Source of the DNA: Fragilaria crotonensis
Taxonomy: Eukaryota > Bacillariophyta > Fragilariophyceae > Fragilariales > Fragilariaceae
Direction of reading: 5' to 3'
Length of the DNA: 64,000 nucleotides
Assembly (NCBI GenBank): GCA_022925895.1
Contig: JAKSYS010000044.1
Location: 62,001-126,000, forward strand
Shown: positions 42,848-54,074 of the stretch, one piece after another
How the letters are laid out: each line of letters begins with the position of its first letter
Numbering within the stretch: the first letter of the stretch is position 1
Translations under genes and position numbers: made by a program
Notes under the pieces: generated by a model
Database searches by the model: none
What the model was told of the DNA's origin: nothing
Seen by the model: the letters and a program-made list of their open reading frames with translations, nothing else

Positions 42848-44023
42848 ATGACGAATAATTCGACGGATGCCGCGTTGCTGCTTCTCGAGCACATGGACGA
42901 AGATGGAATTGTCGATCTGACGGGTTATCATCAGTTACAAGATGGAGGAACGAAAAAGAGAAAACGTACCAACGGTGACGCGACTAAGCTTACTGCGGTT
43001 CCTCAAATTGGAAGTATTCCAGCTGATTCCGATTTATTGCAAGCAGTATATTCCTCATTTTACATTCTTCACATCAAGACTCCCGAGGTAGAAGAGAATA
43101 CGATGACCTGGAAGAGTTTTCAATCCATTTTCGCGTCTTTGGATAAAGCCGATCAGGATTCCTGGTGCGTCGAGACCAAGGGTGACAAGGAGTATACCCC
43201 GGACGAATTCTTGCAACCCAAGGTTACTCAAGACCGAGGATATTGCAGTTTCCTAGTACAGAAGCAAAAACTAGAAGGCAAGATGCTTCCACTGGAACAC
43301 GTCGCAAAGGAATGGTCACAGGGGGATTGCACCTGGATATTTTTTGGTCGCAATGTCGGTGGAGGAAAAGGAGGAGACGGAACTAGCGTCGAGGGTCGCC
43401 CAGAGCACACAGATGCCGTATCTCATGATGGAACTTGGCATTATCAACTGTCGGGACGAAAAACATGGTACCTCCGACCGACACTCGAACTAATGGAGCT
43501 GGTCCGAAGTAGAAGTTGTCCTGAAAATCCGGCTTCAGTGGACCCGGCGTTGATACTGGAGGTTAACTGCCAAGAGGGTGATGTCTTGATAGTCAACACT
43601 CGTCTCTGGTGGCATCGCACGCAGATTCCACCGCAGCACGTCCCTTCCGTTTCGTATGCTCGTGATTTTTTCTTCACTCAGGAAAAGAGGGAGCAAACGC
43701 TCATGTCGAATGTGGACGGCATGTATGCCGTTAGGGATATTGAGGAGGGAACTATTGTTTTGCGCGAAGAAGACGTTCCGGATTGCGAACTCCATCGATC
43801 CAAGGACAATCCGAATTGTCAAGTGGTAATGCTAGAAGACGAAGATGTGTATGCGGTGGTTTCAATCAGGCCAATCAAGGCTGGAGAATTCTTTTGTGTT
43901 GCTGAGTCGGATGACGACGACGATGATGATGACGACGATGGCGACTATGATGGTGACGACGGCGACGCTTGGGACGGTAATGATTATGACGACAACGGTG
44001 ACTCAGAGGATGGAGAAGGGTAG
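42848..44023 (+). CDS. JmjC-like (cupin) protein with SET-like C-terminal segment and acidic tail
   Basis: A 391-residue protein from ATG 42848; the open frame extends upstream, but that part looks like 5' UTR. The JmjC/cupin-like core has a metal-site HxD (His187, Asp189 in GRPEHTDAVSHDGTWHYQL), the LSGRKTWYLRP strand typical of JmjC proteins, and a distal His256 (TRLWWHRTQIPP), so Fe(II)/2-oxoglutarate oxygenase activity is plausible. Residues about 287-354 (GMYAVRDIEEGTIVL, then NPNCQVVMLEDEDVYAVVSI, then IKAGEFFCVAES) resemble the final part of a SET domain (NxxC and GEE-like motifs), without an obvious full methyltransferase core. The protein ends in about 35 mostly Asp/Gly residues. A nuclear or chromatin role is inferred only. 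Confidence 0.65.
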   Translation: MTNNSTDAALLLLEHMDEDGIVDLTGYHQLQDGGTKKRKRTNGDATKLTAVPQIGSIPADSDLLQAVYSSFYILHIKTPEVEENTMTWKSFQSIFASLDKADQDSWCVETKGDKEYTPDEFLQPKVTQDRGYCSFLVQKQKLEGKMLPLEHVAKEWSQGDCTWIFFGRNVGGGKGGDGTSVEGRPEHTDAVSHDGTWHYQLSGRKTWYLRPTLELMELVRSRSCPENPASVDPALILEVNCQEGDVLIVNTRLWWHRTQIPPQHVPSVSYARDFFFTQEKREQTLMSNVDGMYAVRDIEEGTIVLREEDVPDCELHRSKDNPNCQVVMLEDEDVYAVVSIRPIKAGEFFCVAESDDDDDDDDDDGDYDGDDGDAWDGNDYDDNGDSEDGEG

Positions 44024-45279
44024 CGGCGAACAATGAGGTGGCATTGTGTTGCGTAGTTGCGTAGTATGAATCGGTGGCTGCTTGCGAGAGGCTACAGTGG
44101 CGCAAACCAAATACCTCGCACACAGTCAATTCTATATATAGAGATTTTGTGCAAATTTCAGAAGTTTCGGTTCATGGCGAACGAAAACTCGTCGTACCAA
44201 TTACAGTATTAGCGATGCAACATTGACATTCGGCTCTGGAATCGGGATCACGAGCGAGTCACAGACTGCTCCGAGTCCACCTCGGCAGGGCAATTGTTGA
44301 AACTGACGCAGGGTGGGCATCAGTAACATGTCGCAACAACCATTCCAGATAGCACAAGGTTCGTTCGGGATCGGGCCCTCTACCTTGTAGGGTTAGCGTG
44401 CCATTTCCTCACATGAAACGTGATATGTTGCCGCAGCGGTCAGGGAGTGTCAGGTAAAAGTTGTCCGGCGGTGCCAAGGCACCTAGTCGCTGTGGTATTC
44501 TCATGGAATTCAAATTGCATGAACTTGATATTATTCGAGCACAGAATCGATGGCGGGAGAGTTATGATTCTCCGTAGACGTCCCGAATTGGAGCTCATGC
44601 CGCACTCTACAAACAAAGAACTTGGTACCAACTCTTGTTTCCTTCCACTTGCTCGTTCCCAGGTCAAACGTGCATGGCGGATCTCTCACGAAAGTTGAGA
44701 AACTGTGTTCACATTCGGGCAGCATTCAGCAGCGACAGACGAACGCTAGGGTGATTGGCGCCTTGTCGAATGGCTCGGGCGGCAGCTTTCGACTAGCAAC
44801 ACTATCCGACGAAGAACATCCTAGCAAGACTCTCTTTCCGGCTGTCGAACCCAATAAAAGAATCGCGGCGGGCTTCGAGCTACTAGGGCTAGACATGATA
44901 AGGCAAGCGTTGCCAAACTTTGTTGGTCGCGTCTAAGTTAGTAACGAACACTCTCCATAATACATCAAGCATGTCCTATCCTGTTTTCGCCATTCCCACT
45001 CGTACACATTCAGCAAGCGCAGCAAATCTGATAGCTAGGTTAATTTCGAACGCAATGTCTACGTTGACCAGATAATGTGGTCCACCATTGGTGAAACAAG
45101 GGCTTCGTCGCACGGTACGCTCAAGCTTCTGCCTGATATATACAGAGCTCTTCTCGTCAGGAACTACAAAAGCATCGATCGACGGTGCCCCATTCACCGT
45201 CAGTCCCGCAAGAATCGCTTGACAAAAGCGGCAACCCTCGTTCGTCTCGTGCACGACGGCAACGACTAGTCAGACATAG
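44024..45279. other. Spacer with unconvincing ORFs
   Basis: No supported gene. A 92-codon minus-strand frame at 44976-45254 and a plus-strand frame at 44622-44936 have gene-like composition but no recognisable motif. They may be remnants of a decayed gene. Confidence 0.35.
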
Positions 45280-48200
45280 TCAGTTTGGTTGATCAGATTC
45301 CTCCTCCTTTATCAAGCGAAATCCAGGCGGAGCACGATGGGATGCACTGAGAACTGCCACGTTTCCGCTGCATGGAACGCAGGTGCTCCCAGTCTGCTTT
45401 TCTATCATTCCTCTCCCGTTGCCAGCGAAGTGACATTTCGTCACTTCTCCTTTGCTGCTTTCACGTATGAGCACGCCAAAGTCACCATTGTTCTCGACGT
45501 GACAGTTGGTCATCGTGAATTGAGAGCCACCAGCGCACACGATGCCTGAGCCATGGTTTGATCTTAGGTCACAACTGTCCAGGTAGATGGATGTCTGACA
45601 TTCAGCAACCAAACCACTATTCTTCCTACTGCCTTGAACAACCACGCCGGTCCAACGGCATTTGGCACCGCTCGCAGACGCAACAGTTCCGTCACTGCCA
45701 TGATTGTTCAGAACACACTGCAAAAGGTCAAGTCTACCACCAACAACCACAAGCATCTCGTCGGAAGAGGCGGATGCAATCTTGGGTCGACGAAGTGTCA
45801 CTCCTTCGATAAAACCGCAAGTGCCACTCCATCGAAATGACCCGCTAAGTTCGATGACTACGTGCGATGGGTCATTCTCGTCACCTACGAATCGCAATGG
45901 GAAGGAAATCTCAAGGCCAGGCTCCTTAATCCAGTAGTGACCGTCGCCGAGCTCGAGAGTGTCACCAGGTTGCGCAGCTTCAACGGCATCGTTTATGCTG
46001 CCAAAATGATTCGGAAGCATTCGACTTCCATGGGTGGATCCAAGCTCAACTGGTAGAACGTGAAGGACGAACGATACGTCTGTGGCGGCATCCTTCCACT
46101 GTCGACAAACAAGTGCTGCAGTTGTCCGTTCGGGAGATGGGATTAGAAATGACATGGTGAGGACCAAAGGCTTCAGGGGCATGGCATTCCATTTCTTATC
46201 AGCGGCCAGCATGTCGGCCTCTAACTCAAGCAAAATCTTGGGTTTCTCCCATATTGCTTCACCGGTATCTTCATCGTACCAGAACGGGCACTGGGAGAGT
46301 CCATCAATTCTCTCCACCCAGTTCTCGCCGGTCAGCTTCCGTCGTTTCTTGCTTGCGCGAACCCGGGCTTTCTCTCGTTGGTAGACATGGCGCTGGCGTG
46401 GGAGCTCTTCCGGACGAGGATGTGTTCCAAGAAGGTCGCCTTCGTCAAGAGCGACCTCCTCGTTGTACGCATTTTCTCGCTCAAGGGCTTCAATGTCGAC
46501 TTCCTCTTCGTCATCCTCGGCAGCCTCGATCCGGCGTCGTTCCTCCATAATTGCAAAGATAGACCAGAAGGGATCGACGGTTTCTCTAAATCGAAGGGCA
46601 TACTTCTCGGTAGACGAAAGAGACGCCTCGATGGCATCAGCGTCCACGCCCACCTTGTTTTGCCATTCGTTGAATTCTTCGACCATTTCTGCCTCTCTCT
46701 TGCTTTCGTCCTTTTCATCGTCATCAGAGGTTGTCTTTTCCACCGCTTCGTCCGTCTCGGACATGTTGGTTTTGTTGACTTTCGCTTCCGTCGGCGCCTT
46801 GTTTTCGTCCTCTTCCTCTTCCTTGGTGTTGTACTCAACTGTTTCGTCAAATTCTTTCAACTCGTCTGCGGCTTCTCTCTTTGCGTTTTGCATTGCAATC
46901 GCGTCGTCCGCGTCTTCCAAAGACGCCATGGCTTTTTCCAATTGCTCGCTGGTCATGCCAGATTGTTGTTGATCAGAATCTTGGCCAACCGTGCCGTGGT
47001 CTTCCACTCCCAGGATGTCAAGGAGGCCCCCCTTACTATACATATCCTTCAGAGTATCCTTGCCTTCTTCCTCTTCCCCAGCCCCGTTGCTGGTGTCGAA
47101 CTTGCCTTCATCCATGACAATCAAATCCAAGTTGCGCTTCTGCTTTGCCTTAATAAAGATGTTTTCTTCAATCGAGTGTTCAGTAATCAGTCGATAGATG
47201 TGGACATCACGGGTCTGCCCTATTCTGTGTGCGCGGTCTTGTGCCTGGGCCTAAGATGATGGTACGAGACAAGAGTTGTTAACGCACCAAGTGCACGTAT
47301 CAAGATAATCATCAAGATGCACTTGCTCACTTACGTCCATTGCTGGGTTCCAGTCGCTATCGTAGAAGATGACTGTGTCGGCCCCCGTCAGGTTGATACC
47401 CAATCCACCGCTTCTGGTACTCAAGATGAAACAGAATACTTTCTCATCGTTGTTGAATTTGTCCATTAGTCGTTGTCGTCGGTCGACTCCTGTGCTTCCA
47501 TCGAGCCTGAGGTACGTGTGACCATTTAGGTTCAAGAAAGTTTCTAAAACATCCAGCATCTTGGACATTTGAGTGAAAATCAAGGCACGGTGACCTCCAC
47601 GTTTCAAACCGTACAGAAGTGCCGAAAGCGACTGGAGCTTTCCCGCATCGAACTGGACTAAACGCTTATCCGGGAAGAAGGATGATAGCCTTGCCTGCGC
47701 TTTCTGGAAGGGGCGTAAAAACTCTTCCACTGGTTCGCGCAGCATTTCACTGAGACTAGGCACCATCTTTTCGCCACAACGTTCAGCAACCATACTTGGC
47801 TTCGATGCACCAGCCTTGGGTACGCAAAAGACGAATTTCTTGATCAAGTCGTCTGCGTCGTCCATTCGATCTCGCAAGGACTTCCTCATTTCAAGCAGCT
47901 GGTGTGGCGTCGAGACGATTTCTTTGTTGCGAAGAAAGTCGCCGTCATCTCGATCCAAAGGAAATGTGTCCAGCGAAATGCACCGTTGGAGACGATGAGG
48001 ATAGCAAAAGGGGTGACTCTCACATCTCTGCTTATTGATGCGCGATTGCCTTGCTTTCACATCCACTTTCTTTTGTCGCTCTGACTGCCAAATTTGCTTC
48101 AGGTGCATCGCAAGTCCCTTGCCGGTTCCTTCTGCAGGGAGCGGCTCGTCGATGCTATCATCGTTGACACTTTCGGTAAATAGATACAAGGGTGTCGTCA

Positions 48201-51200
48201 ATCGCAACAGCTGACTTGCGATCACGGTATCATGGTCGAGAGACATGCTTGGACAGGAAAGTCCGTTGCTTCCACACCACAGTGGCGTGCCTAAGTAATC
48301 GCTGACCGTCATCCCGTAATCATCCTCTTGGTTAGCCAGAACAATTTTCGGAACTAAATAATCAATCCCAGACATCGCGAACGGAGTCACGACTGCTCGT
48401 GGCTCGAATAAATCAGGATGGTTGCAAACTTTTCGTAATTGCATAAGGACATTCATCATTCCCATAAAGTTCCCGCCCTTTTTCAGTGCCTGCCGAGTGG
48501 AAGAGCGAGCCATAAACTCTTCGTAAAGGAACTGCTGTCGACGAGACATAGGGCACTTGACAATGTGCTCGTATTTTCCAGGCAACTGTGTCTCCACATC
48601 TTTCTTGAGCCGGCGAAGGACGAAAGGGCGAATAATTTCATGAAGGCGACTGATGAGTTCGTCGCTTCGTTGAGAGTTCCCTTCAATGATGTTGTTCATC
48701 GGGTTTGAAAACCAATAAGTGAACTCCTTTCGTGATCGAAAGACATGAGGCATGAGAAAGTGAAGAAGGGACCAAAGTTCGGAGAGATTGTTTTGCAGGG
48801 GAGTTCCAGTAAGCAACAGTCGTCGTTGCGAGTTGAAACTGATCAGAGTCTGCCACCGTTGACTTTGAAAGTTTTTGATATTGTGCGCCTCGTCAAGAAT
48901 CATGTAGTACCATTTCTTTCTTTTGAATGCGAACGAATCCTGGACAGCTAACTGGTACGACGTGATGACAACATGATACCAATTAGCTTTTGTCCAGCCT
49001 GTTCGCAATTCTTTGCGCCGCTTGGCAGATCCGTAGTAACACAGAACTTTCAGTGCCGGACTAAATCTTTTCAACTCCGTTTCCCAGTTAATGATTACTG
49101 AAGTCGGGACGATGACCAGGTGAGGACCCCAAATACCTTTATACGACGCGAGATATGACAGAAGAGAAATCGTCTGAAGAGTTTTCCTGCACGCCTCATG
49201 AGTTTGAAAGCATTTCGTCAAGGCGATTCAGGCACACCTTCTTACCCTAGTCCCATTTCATCGGCGCTGATCCCGCATTCGACAATACGCCAGATTTGTC
49301 AGTGCATGCGGGAGAGCATCAATCACAAAGAGGGATACTTACAGAATACCGTTGAGTCGTCTTGTCTGGGTTGACACCAACCAATTCAGACCCGTTTGCT
49401 GGTATTTCCTCAGCTTCACCCAATTTGAAAGCAGGAAAGGTCTCGTTGCCATGGTAGACCTCGCTCGTTCCTCGGACTCACCGAGAGCTTTCAGAGCATC
49501 AATACCGTCATTGTCGTCCGCTTCTTCGTCGAGGCGTTGCCTCTTCGAGCCGTTGGTGACTGGTTGAGCTCCATTAGCTTTCACAACAGGAACACACGAT
49601 GCCGTTTCAATGCCATTATACATTGCCCTCAGCTCTTCAATCGGGGTCTCACTTTCACGTTTGAGCAACGCAATCTCGTCTTCCACACTCATGTCACGAC
49701 CAAGCCGTTCCTCTGCTTCCATGGTTGTTTCGTCGTCGACTGTTTCTTCTTCAGGTTTAAATTCCTCATCACCGTCGTCACCATCATACTCAATGTTCAT
49801 CCCATCGGTTGCGTCAGAATCGGTAGTTGGATCAATATCGTTATCATCGCGCTGACTGTCACCACCCACGAACCCATACAGCTTGCGAAGGTCTTCTAAA
49901 CTCATTTCATTCTCTTTGTTCAACAACGCTATCTCGTCCTCGTATGACATATCCCGTCCTAGTTGTTCTTCCGCTTCTAGGGTAGTTTCGTCGTCTACCT
50001 CCTGGGTGGGTTGAAATTCGTCCTCATCGCCAGCATCATCCTCGTCGAACATTACTGCAACGATACCCCTGTGGGCTGGAATTCTGGCAGATTCGGTAGA
50101 TGCCTGCATCGTGTCTGTTTCGCTATCCTCCTCAGTTTCCCCTGTGCTGACCTCGCATTCGTCACCACCTTGGATACGTTCTGTATCGTCCACTGATTCT
50201 CCACCTGTCTCTATGAGGCCATATCTTTTGCGGAGCTCTTCAATTGACATCTCTCCTTCTTGTTGTAGAAGGTTTATTTCCTCGTCAGCACTCATTTCAC
50301 GACCCAATCGTTCCTCTGCAGCAATTGTGGTTTCGTCGTCTACTTCATTGTCGTCATCCTGAAACTCGTCCGATCCATCCGATGCCTGCGCATCGTTGCT
50401 GCACTCAAAGTCTTCGACGTCGCTGGCGTCGCCATCATCGTCGGCTTCAAAACCCTGGTCGGCTGGGGAAGGTTCCCGCAGTTGTGGTGGGATTCGAGGC
50501 TGAGACGTGCGCATGCTGCCCCTAGAGGGGTGGTCGTCCATTCCCTCGGCAAAGGTGACACGCTTCACATGCGTTTCGTCGTGAACCTTCTCGTCGACGC
50601 CATGTACCATGCCGACGTCTTCGCAGTCCAATGTTTCATGCCGCAGTCGCTCGAGCACCTCCTCAATATCCATACTACTTTCCTCTTGCAGCTTCTGCAG
50701 CTCGTCTAGGTCGGCAATATAGGCGTCCCCATTTTCATTTGAGTCACTTCCCCTAGATTTCAATCGCTCTCGAGTCTCTTCAGCTTCCGCTTCCTTCATT
50801 GTCGTCTCATCATCCTCCTCGCTGTCGACGACAAAGGACCCATCGGACCCCGAATCCTCAGTCGTCGACTCCCCGTAAAATTCGGGTTCCGTCATTTCGA
50901 TGTTCGCATAATCTCTTGGCCCCTTCCGCCGCAAACGGTCAGCCGCCCCGAGTGCTTCCTCAATAGTCAGCGAAGCAATGTCGCTGTCAGTCTCAGTTTG
51001 CCTCACAAGCTTCTCACCATACCGTTCCGTTAGTCGCACTAACTCGACTAGCTGTTTGTTCATAGCCTTGCGGCGTTCTTTATCTGCTGAGAGTTTTTGC
51101 TTGTAGGCAATCACTCGTTCAATTTTGGTCCACCAGCCCCGAACTTCTCTACCGATTTTCGCCGACAACCTTCGGCGTTTCAATTCCGCTTCGGCCAAGA

Positions 51201-51555
51201 GTCTAACTCGTCGAGTTTCCTTTGTCTTATGAAATTGGTTGACAGCGTTTGCCTGCTTCTTTGCCAATCCATGTTGTCGTTTGCGTTCCGCCATGAAATC
51301 AGCACCGAGCCACATCATCTCCTTCATGAGGAAATCCCAATGGGTGTCCGTCTTGGAATCGTAAAAAACAATACCATCCTTGCCATTATCATACGCATTT
51401 CTCGGTCGTTTATTATTGTTCGTCCCCGGTTTCTTTTTCAACACATCATCGCAACACCCGAGTTCCAGCAACCTTGCATTGATTTCATCGCGACGCTCTT
51501 CAAGCTCTGAATATGTGAGTGAGGCGACTGCAGCTGTTGCCATGGGATTGGCCAT
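45280..51555 (-). CDS. Swr1/SRCAP-type chromatin remodeller ATPase with WW, F-box-like and beta-helix C-terminus
   Basis: Four exons (51555-49343, 49266-49246, 49186-47335, 47250-45280) give 2,018 residues. Splice sites are GTAAGT/CAG, GTAAGA/CAG and GTAAGT/TAG. In order: an HSA domain (about 72-110, HWDFLMKEMMWLGADFMAE); three or four acidic repeats ending in IEELR-x2-Y (406-448, 521-562, 607-649); the SNF2 ATPase with Walker A ADEMGLGKT (about 739-747), DEAH (MILDEAHNIKNF), LLTGTPLQNNLSELWSLLHF, a long insertion, and a helicase C-terminus (RALIFTQMSKMLDVLETFL, then DRAHRIGQTRDVHIYRLI). Exon 4 continues without a stop into a WW domain (about 1672-1699), an F-box-like segment (about 1717-1754) and a parallel beta-helix (about 1778-1992). 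Swr1 deposits H2A.Z in nucleosomes. The C-terminal extension is unusual for the family. Confidence 0.9.
49246..49266 (-). other. 21-nt microexon of the Swr1 gene
   Basis: The exon is bounded by AG (intron 49267-49342, 76 bp) and GTAAGA (intron 49187-49245, 59 bp). It encodes ADEMGLG, and joined to the neighbouring exons it restores the LADEMGLGKT nucleotide-binding motif exactly. Skipping it would keep the frame but remove most of the Walker A loop. Confidence 0.92.
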
Positions 51556-52381
51556 TTTGTTTCAATAGGATTTTCAAAGAAAAACGTGGTGCGCGTAAAT
51601 CAGATTGATATAATTGTCGTCGTTGGCAATCAATCAAGGCCAATGAGGCAAAACAGGCCGACGTCAGGGATGGAATCGGGAGTCGAGGTGTTGGAAGTTA
51701 GAAGGCAAGATGTGTCTTTGCGATAATCGCTTTGGAAATCCAAAAGACCTTGCTGGACGATGCGGTTGACGAGGAGACGATCCTATCCAAGCCTGGAGTG
51801 CAGCGGGGAGTGCAAGTGATTTACAATGGAGTAACAAGGCTCGGTCTCGATCGTTCTCGATTTGTGGTTTCGGATTTTTTCGGATGTGTTATTGAGGACG
51901 CGTATGCTGTAGTTGTTTGTCCTTCGACCAGCACACCATAATTGACTTTCATTACAGTAACACGGTTCACCTACTGAATATACTGCTACTGTACTGGAGT
52001 TTTCCAGTATGCACATTGGGCTGGAATTCCTGCAGATTGTCGTCTCTGTGCCTGACGCGTCGTGTCTGTTTGCTCGGAATCGTCAGTAGTCGCAGAGTAG
52101 TAAATGAATGAAGATTGGCATAGGAACAATTAACAACTTCTTCCAATGGGTTGCACTAAGATCTTTGTCACGAATGCCATGATGGCATAGTAGCGAACGA
52201 GTTTTGTAATTCGGGTATTCTACGTTAGAAGGCGTTTTCCTAATCTGATGTGTTATGGTCTTCATGGTATTGTGGCTGATTGGTAAAAGTGACGGCCTTC
52301 GGTACCCATTCATTAATGATGCAATTAACATGTCGCTCAGTCTGAGGATCGTGCAAGAAAATCTTGGTGGCGAATCAGCGA
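51556..52381. other. Spacer without supported gene
   Basis: It is the 5' region of the Swr1 gene plus the 3' region of the kinase gene. A short plus-strand frame (51732-51941) has no recognisable features. Confidence 0.45.
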
Positions 52382-53669
52382 TCAGAGGGTGAAGAGCCCG
52401 GATATTCCGATGATAGCTACCATGTCGCCCATGGAAGCCATGAAGCGTTGCGACTCCTGTTCTATTTCAGGCCATACGTTAGAATAAGTGCCTTCGCCGA
52501 GTAACGCACTCGAGGCTTCAACGTCATACATGCGAAGATATGAAAATCCCATCCCATCAGCAAGCACTTGAAAGCGAAACAAGTTGACGATGATTGGGGA
52601 AATAGACAAATCATCCCACTGGGCCTCTGGGACTCAAACATGTTTCGTTTGGTTCCCCACGATGGCATCCTTCCGACGTGTTGCCGCCAAGTGAACAAGA
52701 TTGAATCCAAGCCTTCCGAAATGCCTGCCATGTTAAGCCAGCTGGCGCTTGAATCATAATTTCGGCATCCTCCGCATTGTGCAGTTGCGCGTAAAAGTCC
52801 GCCATGGGGCTCAATCGTTGAACCGACTTTGGGACCTGCAGCAACGACTCTTCCAACGTGGCACGGGGTATAACTCGACCGGTCTGGTGCGCACGGCTGG
52901 CGGCGCGGGCGTAGACAACGTCGGGAGGCGCAGTAATGTGCAAAATGGCAATGCGGAGGGGCGCGTAGTCTCGTTTCAGACGTGTAAAGTATGACTCATA
53001 CCAAAAGGAATCGCGCAGGGAGCCATCCACCAGTACGTTGTGCCCCTTCTCCAGGGCAGCCAGGGTAAGAATTTCGGATATCATTCCTGCTTCCTTGCGG
53101 GTCCATTCTCCAGCGCGCTCCCGTTCCATGTGAGCATACGTTTGGAATTCAGGCAGATGATGTCGAATATCATCTGGATCTACCGTCACAAAAGCGTGCA
53201 AGGGGAAGAGACCTCTCTGACTGAGGTGTCGAATTGTCCATGACTTGCCAGCTCCCATGCACCCAGCAGTAAATGCAATCCAAGGATGTGAGGGAGTGGA
53301 ACACATTTCTCCAAACTTTGGATCTACAATGTTGGCAATATTGAGGAGGTGATCGATGATAGTGTCCTGAAGTAGCTGGCGTTCTTTTGTGTAGTTCGAA
53401 TGATACGAATAGTCGAGCGTCTTCCGGATCGCAGCGTAATTGCCATAAAGCTGACAATCCGCGTCGCTTCTGTAATTTTCTTCCGTCGAAAGACTCCAAT
53501 CATACTTGAATCTCGAAACCTCGTCCACCTCCGGTGCAATCAGTTCAATGGACCACCACGTCGTCAGTTCCAAGAACTGAACATGACGAGCTGCAACGAA
53601 AGCTACGGTACAGCAGCACAGTAACAACACGAACCTGACAAGGACGGCGGATTGAGTGTCCGAGCGCAT
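52382..53669 (-). pseudogene. Zeta-like P-loop kinase with signal anchor, one probable frameshift near the 3' end
   Basis: From ATG 53669 (codons upstream open with TTG) the frame runs 352 residues to 52611. A hydrophobic N-terminus (about 11-28, VRFVLLLCCCTVAFVAA) indicates a signal anchor. The P-loop (FTAGCMGAGKSWTIRHLSQ, about 133-151), FVTVDPDDIRHHLPEF, GEWTRKEAGMISEIL and GHNVLVDGSLRDSFW are the signature of zeta-toxin-like/eukaryotic zeta-fold kinases, which phosphorylate small molecules. In eukaryotes these are usually not toxins. At 52613-52617 (CCC run, minus strand GGG) removing one base joins the frame to 76 further codons ending at 52382 (FRFQVLADGMGFSYLRMYDV). The longer form is my inference; the shorter 352-residue ORF may be the real product. 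Confidence 0.65.
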
Positions 53670-54074
53670 TTGTGCGTGCACGTGGGCTTTAGGGAAACGC
53701 GAGGAGAAAGGCCCACCACCGTTCCAAGAATGTCGTCGATCAATGATGAATCTCGAAAAGAACAAGCAATCCGACTATGTCCTGTACTGGGAATGTGTCA
53801 CTTCCGGGAAGAATGAAAACCATAAAGTCGTTCACGGAACTGATATGAATTCGAAAGTCCGTCGATGGCAAAGGTGAAACAAGGAAATGATATTCCAGTA
53901 CAACAGTGCAGAGTCCGGAGTCCTGAGAAGCAGTCAGGGAAATGTACTGAGACTTGCTTCTAAAACCTAGGTTCACTTCATTTTGGAAAAGTTGAAACCC
54001 GACGCTCAACGCGCTCAACACACCATACACAGAGAAGCAGATAAGTGATGCCGTGATGCCTGATGCCTGATGCC
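53670..54074. other. Spacer without supported gene
   Basis: The 5' region of the kinase gene. It ends in the left flank of the hAT MITE, with TGATGCC repeated tandemly just before it (54054-54074). No gene seen. Confidence 0.45.

Noticed and set aside
44976-45254. 92-codon minus-strand ORF next to the Swr1 3' end
   Set aside because: Gene-like composition but no family, and the surrounding frame is closed. Left as unresolved spacer rather than a gene.
46378-47259. 293-codon plus-strand ORF opposite the Swr1 last exon
   Set aside because: Antisense shadow. The minus strand encodes clear domains and intron boundaries, and the plus frame has no recognisable motif.
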